From positions 2,028,501 through 2,092,500 of the forward strand of contig CAUEEP010000759.1 in NCBI GenBank assembly GCA_958450365.1: a stretch of DNA of 64,000 bases. Reading direction: 5' to 3'. The position numbers were made by a program, and so were the translations under genes. A model generated the notes under the pieces. That model was not told the DNA's origin. It saw nothing but the letters and a program-made list of their open reading frames with translations, and ran no database searches. This stretch comes from Mesorhabditis belari (Eukaryota > Nematoda > Chromadorea > Rhabditida > Rhabditidae). Below are positions 55,201 to 64,000 of this stretch, in pieces (position 1 is the stretch's first letter; each line of letters opens with the position of its first letter).

Positions 55201-58200
55201 TTCCATCAAAATCTAAGGAAAAGCTTTTGAAAGGAAAAGCTTTTGAAAACAAAATCTTGACCAGGTTTTGACCAGGTTAGGCTGATCTTGACGAGAAGCT
55301 GATCTTGATGAGAAGCTGATCTTGATGAGAAGCTGATCTTGACGAGAAGCTGATCTTGACCAGGTTTTAAGCTTTGAGGATCAAGCTAGATTTAAATTCT
55401 AGCTAGATCATTGAAAACATGGAAAATTGACTTAAACAACTGTTTCTTTTTCTGCATTCTTTTCATTTGCCGTCATTCTTTTGAACAATTTTAGCGGTAA
55501 TTTAAAAAGTTTTAGAAAATTTAGAAAATTTAGACAATCTAAAAGATTTCCTTTTTAAGATTTCCTTTTTAAGATTTCCTTTTTAAGATTTTCTTTCTCT
55601 TTTAAAATTTCTCTGAAAAAATGGGTGCGGCTTTCTTTGATTGATCACTCGATGGGGAACTCTTTGATAACCTTTTTAGATATTTATTGTTAATCCAAAG
55701 TTATCCAAATTTATCCAATGATATCCAAAGCTGTTTTTTAGCTTTAAAATTCATTTCAATGTCTTTATAGTGTACTTTGTGTGCTCCATAAACGCACAAA
55801 GTACACCATAAAGATCTTAATGCTTCATTCAATAAGAGATTGAACAAATTAACGCTTGGACAGCTTGAAAAAGCACTTGTTTTTGCAAAAGCTTTCTTAA
55901 ATTGATTGAAACTCTTTTTGTGCGCTCTTTTTATGAATTTTGAGAGGAATTGAAAGGGATTCTTTGAGAAAAGACAAAAACCGGGTTAACGATCTTGAGG
56001 AATTGAGGGGAGAGTCGTATTGCCATATTTACATAAATTGCCATATTTACAAAAAGACTTACCAGTAATTTTTTCTTATAAGCTCTGTCTGAATTTCTCG
56101 ATTCCTTCAGCTGATTCTTCTTCTTCTCATCATCATCACCATCATCTTCTCCTTCTTCTTCTTCTTCTCCTCCTTCCTCTTCTCCTTCTCCTTCTTCTTC
56201 TTCTTCTTCTTCTTCTCCTTCTTCTTCTCCTTCTTCTCCTCCTTCTTCTTCTCCTTCTTCTTCTCCTTCTTCTTCTCCTCCTTCTTCTTCTTCTTCTCCT
56301 CCTTCCTCTTCTCCTTCTTCTTCTCCTTCTCCTTCTTCTTCTCCTTCTCCTTCTCCTCCTTCCTCTCCTCCTTCTTCTCATCATCATCATCTTCCTCTTC
56401 TTCTTTCTTTAACCCCTTAATCCATTCAATTCACATACAGATCCATTCACATACCCGAATTTCTCCTAGCAAAATGGTGTCGTAAAATCGAGAAAGAAAG
56501 GGTATCTTTTCAATGGAATGGCCTTGTATTCTTTCTCTTTTCTTTCGATAGACAGGGTTGTATCATCGACTATTTCCTTTCCCTTTTCAAGGCAATACGC
56601 ACTCATAACAGCATAGTAAGATTAGATTGAAATAGAAACAGAGAATCCTCTCCTTCTTCTTCTTCTTCTCCTTCTTCCTCTTCTTCTTCCTCTCCTTCTT
56701 CTTCTTCCTCTTCTCCTTCTCCTTCTCTTTTCCTTCTATTCTTTTCCATTTCTGGTTTGAAGTTGATTAAAATTCTTGCTGTTTTTCATTTTCCCAATTG
56801 TTAATCTCTTGAACTGAAGCTCAAAAACTGTCTTCTTAATTGCTCATGTTGTTTGAACCAATTGTTGCTTAGGTTGTTGCTTGGCATTGAAACCAAGCAA
56901 CAATCTTAGTCTTGGTTTCAAAAATCTTGGTCTTGGTTTGAAGCCAAGATCAAGTACAGGCTTTAGCCAAATTCTAGAGAGCTCTTTATCAAGCTTTTCA
57001 TTGAAATCCATCAATCAGTCTCACCCATTAATCTTCAGCTATTGTCTCGCTTTTGTTTCGCTTTTGTTTCGCTTTTGTTTTTGCAAAATCTTAATAAACT
57101 TCTCTCTCAGCATGCCTGCGAGAGAACCGTTTTATTTCCCAAAAAAAGCATCACTTTTCCCAAAGTCTTCATCAAATTCATCAAATGATTCAAAAAGAGT
57201 CATCATCCGGATTATCCCGATCACAATGGTACTGTAGAAAAGATAAATCAATATATATTTGTTAACAAATCAATTCCCTTAGGTTGGCGGTGAGATGCCG
57301 ATCGGCGAGTGCACTGTGCTAAGAGATCGACCTGCAATGCGACTCGACTCGAGATTAGTTTGCAAGTATGAGATACTCTCCGTCATCGGGAAAGGATCAT
57401 TCTCACAGGTTTGCTTTAGATCTATAGGTTTGCTATAGGTCTATAGGTTTAGAGTCTAGAGCATGCTCAGGTCAGAGTTCGGAGTCGTTCTAGACCTTGG
57501 GTCGTTCTAGACCTTGGGTCGTTCTAGACCTTGGGTCGTTCTAGACCTTGGGTCGTTCTAGACCTTGGGTCGTTCTAGACCTTGGGTCGTTCTAGACCTT
57601 GGGTCGTTCTAGACCTTGGGTCGTTCTAGACCTTGGGTCGTTCTAGACCTTGGGTCTTGGGTCGTTCTAGACCTTCTCTAGACCAGAGCTTTGATCTGGG
57701 TTTAGATGCAACCGAATCTGACTTTGGATTCGGATCAAGGATCTAGAGAAGGTCTAGAGAAGGATTGGATCTAGCTCAGTCAGCTCTAGTCAAGCTCTAG
57801 TCTAGCTCCATTCCAGCTCTAGTCCAGCTCTAGTCCAGCTCCAGATCTGGTCATTGGTTGAGCAGGAGGGCTTTAGCTTGACTTGGTTTGACTGTTTTAT
57901 CTGCTTAGATATATCCAGGCCAAGTACGCCACAAAACTCCGTAAAACATCTTCATTCCAGGTGCTCCGGGTACAGCATCGAATCTCGAGGACGTATTTCG
58001 CGGTGAAACTTGTGGCGGCTGATTGCGGAGCTGTAAGTTTAGCTTATCGCTAAGAACTATATCCCATTTCCAGGTCAACAACGAATTGCACATTCTCAGC
58101 CGACTCCAGCATCCGTATGTGATTCGGCTAGAGGAGGTAGAAATCTTGCAGTCAGTTCTAGGCGCGGCTAGGAGCTCCTAGGCCCTCCTAGGCGCTCCTA

Positions 58201-61200
58201 GCCGGTCCTAAATGGTCCTAACCGGTCCTAATCGATTCTGGTCGATTCTAGTCGATCCTCATTGGTCCTAATCGATCCTAGTCGGTCCTAGACGGTCCTA
58301 GTCGGTCCTAATCGGTTCTAGTCGATCCTCATTGATCTTAGTCGGCCCTAGTCGGCTCTAGTCGGCCCTATTCGGTCCTAGTCAGCCCTAGTCGACCCTA
58401 GTCAGCCCTAGTCGACCCTAGTCTGTCCTAATCAATCCCAAAGCTCTCTTAAAGACAAATCTATTCTTTTAGGTCTTTAAATCGTCATCCCGTTTATTTA
58501 TTGTGATGGAGTTAGCATCGGGTGGTGAAATGTATGATCGAGTGGTGGCTAAAGGACGATACAGTGAACAAGAGGCGAGAGCGGCGCTGAAAGTCAGTGG
58601 AAATGGAAATATTGCTCAAAGCTAGTCAAGCTCTTGCTCTTGCAAAGCTCTTGCTCTTCCCAAGCTCTTGCCCAATTTCAATTCGGATATTCAGATGCTT
58701 CTCTCTGGCCTTGCCTACCTCCATTCAATTCGCGTCACTCATCGAGATCTCAAGCCAGAGAACCTCTTGTATGCGGATACTAGACCCGAGTCGAGGTGAG
58801 ACTTGTCTTACTGTAGCTAAGACTACTGTAGCTAGATTACTGTAGCTGTACTATGAGAATTTTCTTTCATTTTTAGATTACTCATCACCGATTTCGGCCT
58901 CGCTCACCAGGCGACCCGTTCCGGCGAAACGATGACGGAAACGTGCGGAACACCCGAGTATATCGCACCGGAATTGTTGCTCAGAGTACCGTACACCGAT
59001 AAGGTAGATAAATCTATAAAATTATCTAAAAATTCAAAAGTTACCGTAATCCAATCCACCCAACACCCTCCTCCCAGTTAACTGACCTTTTGCAAGGAAA
59101 AAATACCAAAATTTTAACTGCATTGCGCGTTCTGGATGTCACAGCGTACATTAGAGTCCAATTTACGTACCTTGACAGTTTTTAGAACTTTACTAGTTAG
59201 TCGTAGGCTGTCCAGAGGTGTTCTTTGTACTCTCTCATAAAAGAGAGCAAAATTTCGAAGGCATTGCTCATTCTGGATGTCACGGCGTACGTTAGAGTCC
59301 AATTTACGTGCCCTGCCTTAATCCTTTAGTACTGTACTCTGACTGTACTAGCTAGTCTTTAGCTGTTCATACGTGTACTTTGTGCGTTCTCGTAAACTTT
59401 CGCTTTTTGGTATACTGCTCACCGCTTTACACCGCGGTTTAATTACCCAAAAAAAAGCCAAAAAAACAGAAAAGCTCTCTAGAATCATTAAAATTAAAGG
59501 AATTTTGCTAAAAATTAGGGAACTGGGGGTTTTGGGATGGAGAATTGATGGGAATTGATGGGAATTGATGGGAGTTGATGGGAGTTGATGGGAGTTGATG
59601 GGAGTTGATGGGAATTTGATGGGGATTGATGGGAATTTAATGAGAATGTTACTATTGCTTAGTTATGTGAAAGAAATTGATTGGTTTAATTGCCTAATCT
59701 TTTCAGGTGGACACGTGGGCTGTTGGTGTGATTGCGTACATTTTAATGTCGGGAATCATGCCGTTTGATGACGATTGTCGGAGTCGGCTTTATACGCATA
59801 TTATTACAGCTAACTATGTCTACTATCCACAGGTGGGAGTGATGTGGTTGGATGGAGGGATGGATGGAGCTAGAGCTAGAGCTAGAGCTAGAGTCTAGAG
59901 TCTAGAGTCTAGAGTCTAGAGTCTAGAGCTAGAGCTAGAGCTAGAGTCTAGAGGCTAGAGTCTGGAGGCTAGAGCTAGAGTCTAGAGGCTAGAGTCTAGA
60001 GGCTAGAGCTAGAGTCTAGAGGCTAGAGTCTAGAGGCTAGAGCTAGAGTCTAGAGGCTAGGAGTCTAGAGGCTAGAGCTAGAGTCAGAGGCTAGAGTCTA
60101 GAGGCTAGAGCTAGAGTCTAGAGGCTAGAGCTAGAGTCTAGAGGCTAGAGCTAGAGTCTAGAGGCTAGAGCTAGAGTCTAGAGGCTAGAGCTAGAGTCTA
60201 GAGGCTAGAGCTAGAGTCTAGAGGCTAGAGCTAGAGTCTAGAGGCTAAGCCAGAGTCTAGAGGCTGAGTCTAGAGGCTAGAGCTAGGAGTCTAGAGGCTA
60301 GAGCTAGAGTCTAGAGGCTAGAGTCTAGAGGCTAGAGCTAGAGTCTAGGAGGCTGGAGTCTAGAGGCTAGGAGCTAGAGTCTAGGAGGCTAGAGCTAGAG
60401 TCCAGAGGCTAGAGTCTAGAGGCTAGAGCTAGAGTCTAGAGGCTAGAGTCTAGAGGCTAGAGCTAGAGTCTAGAGGCTAGAGCTAGAGTCTAGAGGCTAG
60501 AGTCTAGAGGCTAGAGCTAGAGTCTAGAGGCTAGAGTCTAGAGGCTAGAGCTAGAGTCCAGAGGCTAGGAGTCTAGAGGCTAGAGCTAGAGTCTAGAGGC
60601 TAGAGTCTAGAGGCTAGGAGCTAGAGTCCAGAGGCTAGGAGTCTAGAGGCTAGGAGCTAGAGTCTAGAGGCTAGAGTCTAGAGGCTAGGAGCTAGGAGTC
60701 TAGAGGCTAGAGTCTAGGAGGCTAGAGCTAGAGTCTAGAGGCTAGAGTCTAGGAGGCTAGAGCCAGAGTCTAGAGGCTAGGAGTCTAGAGGCTAGAGCTA
60801 GAGTCTGGGAGGCCAGAGTCTAGAGGCAGAGCAGAGTCTAGAGGCTAGAGTCTAGAGGCTAGAGCTAGAGTCTAGAGGCTAGAGCTAGAGTCTAGAGGCT
60901 AGAGCTAGAGTCTAGAGGCTAGAGCTAGAGTCTAGAGGCTAGAGCTAGAGTCTAGAGGCTAGAGTCTAGAGGCTAGAGCTAGAGTCTAGAGGCTAGAGCT
61001 AGAGTCTAGAGGCTAGAGCTAGAGTCTAGAGGCTAGGAGTCTAGAGGCTAGAGCTAGAGTCTAGAGGCTAGGAGCTAGAGTCTAGAGGCTAGAGCTAGAG
61101 TCTAGAGGCTAGAGTCTAGAGGCAGAGCTAGAGTCTAGAGGCTAGAGCCAGAGTCTAGAGGCTAGAGCTAGAGTCTAGAGGCTAGAGTCTAGAGGCTAGA

Positions 61201-62862
61201 GCTAGAGTCTAGAGGCTAGAGCTAGAGTCTAGAGGCTAGAGCTAGAGTCTAGAGGCTAGAGTCTAGAGGCTAGAGCTAGAGTCTAGAGGCTAGAGCTAGA
61301 GTCTAGAGGCTAGAGTCTAGAGGCTAGAGCTAGAGTCTAGAGGCTAGAGTCTAGAGGCTAGAGCTAGAGTCTAGAGGCTAGAGTCTAGAGGCTAGAGCTA
61401 GAGTCTAGAGGCTAGAGTCTAGAGGCTAGAGCCAGAGTCTAGAGGCTAGAGTCTAGAGGCTAGAGCTAGAGTCTAGAGGCTAGAGTCTAGAGGCTAGAGC
61501 TAGAGTCTAGAGGCTAGAGTCTAGAGGCTAGAGCTAGAGTCTAGAGGCTAGAGCTAGAGTCTAGAGGCTAGAGCTAGAGTCTAGAGGCTAGAGCTAGAGT
61601 CTAGAGGCTAGAGCTAGAGTCTAGAGGCTAGAGCTAGAGTCTAGAGGCTAGAGCTAGAGTCTAGAGGCTAGAGCTAGAGTCTAGAGGCTAGAGTCTAGAG
61701 GCTAGAGCTAGAGTCTAGAGGCTAGAGCTAGAGTCTAGAGCTAGAGCTAGAGTCTAGAGCTAGAGCTAGAGTCTCTTTCTTCATTCTCTTCTCTTTAGCT
61801 CTTCTTTAGGTCTTCTTCCTATCTTCTTCCTATCTTCTTTCTATCTTCTTCCTATCTTTAATATTTAGTTTTTTTATAGTTTTGGTCAGGATCAGAGTTG
61901 GCAAAGACGTTTGTTGACAGTTTATTGGAGACAAACGCTGGGGAGAGGCTGACTGCAACACAAGCATTGCAACATGATTGGATTGTTGGTGAGTGGCATT
62001 TACTCCCTTTACTTCCCTTTACTTCCCTTTGCTTCCCTTTACTTCCCTTTACTCCCTTTACTATCTAGTTCACTGAATTTGACTGAGTAGAAGGGAGTTT
62101 TAGATTCGGAGAAATCGATTCCTGTGCAGTAGAGGACTTGCGTTTACTCCCTGTTTGATATTACTCCCAAAGTACCCCCTGTTTCACAATTCCTGTGAAA
62201 CAGGGAATCCTTTGAAACAGGACTGGCCGATTTTCTCACTCAAATCTCATCCAATTCAATTCTCTAGGCTCTCACCGTAAACTATGGAAAGCACAGCGAT
62301 ATTTAAAGCTAATAAATCGAAGCCAGTACCATAAGACAAGTCCTAGGTCTAGAGCTCTTCTGAGTCTAGAGCTCTTCTGAATCCTGGAGCTGGTGCCTAA
62401 GCCAAAAGTGTCAGCCACTAGACTAAACTATAAGAAAATGTTTTCAGGAGAGACTCGCACAGCCTATCCAATCAAATCAAGACCGTCTAGCGAGTATAAC
62501 GCTATGCAAAGGGTATGTTTTTGTGTAGATAATGTAGTTAAAAGTCTAGTGAAAGTCTAGTGACAGTCTAGTAAAAGTCCTGCAATTTCCAGCTCTCAAA
62601 TTTACAGACAAAATCGACGAGATCGATCCGCTCAGTTACTCGATCCGATCACGGACACCGCGTTGATCCAAGGTATATTGTGACTCGGCTACCGTAACCC
62701 TAGTACTATTGTACTATTGTACTGTTGTACTGTTGTACTGTTGTACTGTTGTTTTGAAAGAGTACGGTAGAAGACTGAACATTTGTTTCCAGAGAAGTCG
62801 ACCAACTCGCGCAGGATCTTAAAAAAGCCGCTCAATCGACGAAACATTATGGAGTGTTTTGA
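52279..62862 (+). CDS. PSKH1: PSKH1-like serine/threonine protein kinase (CAMK group), complete
   Basis: Exons: 52279-52317, 53004-53090, 57283-57408, 57961-58032, 58074-58136, 58473-58592, 58695-58795, 58877-59003, 59707-59832, 61880-61988, 62448-62512, 62593-62672, 62793-62862 (TGA), giving 394 residues, close to the 424 of human PSKH1. The start MGSSQSHPQSS fits N-myristoylation (PSKH1 begins MGCG), so membrane or Golgi targeting is plausible. Kinase landmarks: RLVCKYEILSVIGKGSFSQ, YFAVKL (Lys), NNELHILSRL (Glu), HRDLKPENLL, ITDFGLAHQ, CGTPEYIAPELLLR, DTWAVGVIAYILMSG, MPFDDDCRSRLYTHI, GERLTATQAL. All catalytic residues are present; human PSKH1 has HRN where this has HRD. The Arg/Ser-rich tail resembles the PSKH1 tail. 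The 4.2-kb third-exon intron and the 2-kb intron inside the kinase C-lobe consist largely of tandem repeats. Confidence 0.92.
52325..52385. repeat. AGAGCT hexamer array, PSKH1-like intron 1
   Basis: Ten AGCTAG/AGAGCT units directly behind the first splice donor. Confidence 0.92.
52568..52885. repeat. 10-bp GGAACTCTA/GGAACTCCA array, PSKH1-like intron 1
   Basis: About 30 units of AACTCTAGG, AACTCCAGG and AACTCTAGT. Confidence 0.92.
53290..53945. repeat. GAGCCTCGAGCCTAGAGCTCATA array and 21-bp GCATCCAGGCTGAGCTAGCTA array
   Basis: The first lies at 53298-53395, the second (eleven units) at 53703-53930. Between them is a GC-richer, non-repetitive segment (about 53400-53695) without a recognised function. 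TTAGGC units close the block at 53936-53958. Confidence 0.88.
54355..54565. repeat. AAGCTCTAAAGCTAT array
   Basis: 7-8 bp AAAGCTAT/AAAGCTCT units, PSKH1-like intron 2. Confidence 0.9.
55262..55400. repeat. AGCTGATCTTGATGAGA array shared with pde-1 intron
   Basis: Five units plus the right flank GATCTTGACCAGGTTTTAAG and CAAGCTAGATTTA, matching 3652-3915. Confidence 0.88.
56112..56412. repeat. CTT/CTC polypyrimidine tract (triplex-prone)
   Basis: About 300 bp of CTTCTTCTC. Poly-Leu and poly-Arg open frames in it are artefacts. A shorter copy lies at 56650-56735. Confidence 0.95.
57478..57672. repeat. 18-bp GGGTCGTTCTAGACCTTG array
   Basis: Ten almost perfect units, PSKH1-like gene. The unit contains the palindrome TCTAGA. 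Confidence 0.95.
58165..58435. repeat. 10-bp GTCGGTCCTA array
   Basis: About 26 degenerate units between exons 58074-58136 and 58473-58592. Confidence 0.92.
59105..59640 (-). repeat. Dispersed composite repeat, copy 3 (reversed), inside the PSKH1-like gene
   Basis: Reverse complement of the blocks at 41930-42600 and 50005-50545. Boxes CTGGATGTCAC start at 59132 and 59273 (141 bp). It ends in the GGTTTAATTACCC motif and a TGATGGGAGT array (59545-59630). It lies in the intron 59004-59706. Confidence 0.87.
59860..61775. repeat. 1.9-kb CTAGAGGCTAGAGCTAGAGT array inside a kinase-domain intron
   Basis: An 18-30 bp higher-order unit of AGTCTAGAGGCTAG and AGCTAG permutations. The block from about 60240 to 60840 has many single-base insertions (GGAGCTAGG); its flanks are cleaner. 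Confidence 0.95.
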
Positions 62863-62984
62863 GGTGAAAAAGAAATTCTAGAAGCTTCTAGAAATTCTAG
62901 AAGCCTTCGCGTAATTGAAAGGCTTTCGCTGACCGTTTACAAGTTTAACTGACCGTTTACAAGTACAACTGATCAAAATTTAAA

Positions 62985-63170
62985 CGCTATTGCTCATTCT
63001 GGATGTCACAGCGTACATTGAAGTCCAATTTACGGCACTTGACGGTTTTTAGAACTTTACTAGCTAGTCGTTGGCTGTTCAGAGATGTACTTTTTACTCC
63101 CTCGTAAACGCGCGCCTTCTAGCACACCGCTTATCACACGTTCTGGATCTCACACAGTAGGATAAGCGTG
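62985..63170 (-). repeat. Phased-box pair 3' of the PSKH1-like gene
   Basis: CTGGATGTCAC at 62999 and CTGGATCTCAC at 63143, 144 bp apart, with the CTAGCTAGTCGTTGGCTG and GTAAACGCGCGCCTTCT motifs between them. Confidence 0.88.
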
Positions 63171-63502
63171 TGATTTTTGCTCGTTTAAATGTTTAAACTG
63201 TTTACTTTTCAGATGCTCACTCGTCTCACCGGAAAACAAAAAAAAACGAAGAGAGCTTAAAAATTTCTTTCAAAAATCGAAATTTCTTTTTTATTTCTTC
63301 ACATTTTCACGCAAAATTTCCACAAAAATCAGTTAATTTTCGAATTTTTACTCAAGAAAATCCCTTAAAGTCACCATTTTTGTCAAGAAAATCCTTTAAA
63401 TTCACAATTTTGTCCCTTCATTTCCCTCGTTTTATGCTCAAAATTTGCCTTAACACTTTTTTGAAGCCTATTTTTATTTAAAGCTTTTTTTAAAGCTTAT
63501 TT

Positions 63503-63753
63503 GGGGTAGGCTAGTTTCCGCAACTTTTTTTTGTGCAACTGGGTCATTTGTGCAACAGGGTCGTTTGCGCAACTCACCATAACTTTCTTCCAAGTGGGCT
63601 AATCTTTATGATTTTGATTTGATTTTGTTGCACTTATTGAGTTCTACAAAATGAGACCAAAATCATAAAGATTGGTTCAATTAGAAGAAAGTTATGCCGA
63701 GTTGCGCAAATGACCCTGTTGCGCAAAAAAAGTTGTGGAAACTAGCCTACCCC
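63503..63753. mobile_element. 251-bp fold-back MITE
   Basis: Ends GGGGTAGGCTAGTTTCC in inverted orientation. Homology extends inward over about 80 bp (GCAACAGGGTC, ATAACTTTCTTC) and further to AATCTTTATGATTTTG, so nearly the whole element is a palindrome. No coding capacity. Confidence 0.88.
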
Positions 63754-64000
63754 GCTTATTTTAAAGCTTTTTTTTGCTAAAATTCGAATATTTAATGTAC
63801 ATATGATACGTGTAGTTAATTTTAGAGAAAAATGAAAAATTTTAGTTTTATTAGAATGGAAATTTTGGAAATTTTGAAAATTTTGCTAATTTTTGTTTTT
63901 TTCTTTCTCTAGTCCAATAAAAATTTTGTTGAAATTAAAAGAGACCTTTGAAATGCAAGAGAAATGCAAGAGATTTTTAAAAAATGCTTTAAAATTGAAT

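Noticed and set aside
56020..56412. Long open frames of poly-Leu and poly-Arg
   Set aside because: They arise from a CTT/CTC repeat that contains no stop codons; no unique sequence supports a protein.
57118..57237. Possible extra exon of the PSKH1-like gene starting MPAREPFYFPKK
   Set aside because: The flanking exons (53004-53090 and 57283-57408) join in phase without it, and its own phase does not fit either neighbour.

Overview
The window is animal nuclear DNA, most likely from a rhabditid-type nematode. The signs are short GT-AG introns (about 50 bp where not inflated), TTAGGC-type (nematode telomere) interstitial repeats, many Tc1/mariner, maT-like and Merlin DNA transposons, and an RTE-like LINE fragment. 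I cannot name the genus. No bacterial, CRISPR or viral feature was seen.

Layout. 1-6732 (+): 3' part of a PDE1-type cyclic nucleotide phosphodiesterase (pde-1), 12 exons. 6733-12350: intergenic, with tRNA-derived SINE-like copies and tandem arrays. 12371-14643 (+): six-exon secreted neuropeptide precursor with two predicted C-terminally amidated peptides. 16661-27931 (-): nine-exon TKL/TAK1-like protein kinase with an intact active site (VAVK, HRD, DFG). 29100-35321 (-): its tandem paralogue, same exon structure, but HRD is changed to HRN and DFG to SFS, so a probable pseudokinase. 35400-52278: gene-poor, with transposon relics, a decayed duplicate of the neuropeptide locus (38685-39305), satellites and dispersed composite repeats. 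52279-62862 (+): complete 13-exon PSKH1-type kinase with an MGSS N-myristoylation-type start. Reading phase closes at every listed splice junction in all five genes.

Two things dominate apart from genes. First, introns are inflated in two different ways. In the tandem kinase pair nearly every long intron is filled by a separate DNA transposon, while in pde-1, the neuropeptide gene and PSKH1 each long intron carries its own short-unit tandem repeat, very often built around CTAG. Second, a short box, CTGTGACATCCAGA, recurs about 34 times. Wherever it is arrayed, neighbouring copies lie 139-148 bp apart (mostly 143-144), even though the sequence between boxes differs completely between arrays. 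I regard this phased box as the most likely undescribed system here.

Functionally the genes are signalling components (cyclic-nucleotide hydrolysis, a peptide messenger, three protein kinases or kinase-like proteins). Nothing in the sequence shows that they form one pathway.
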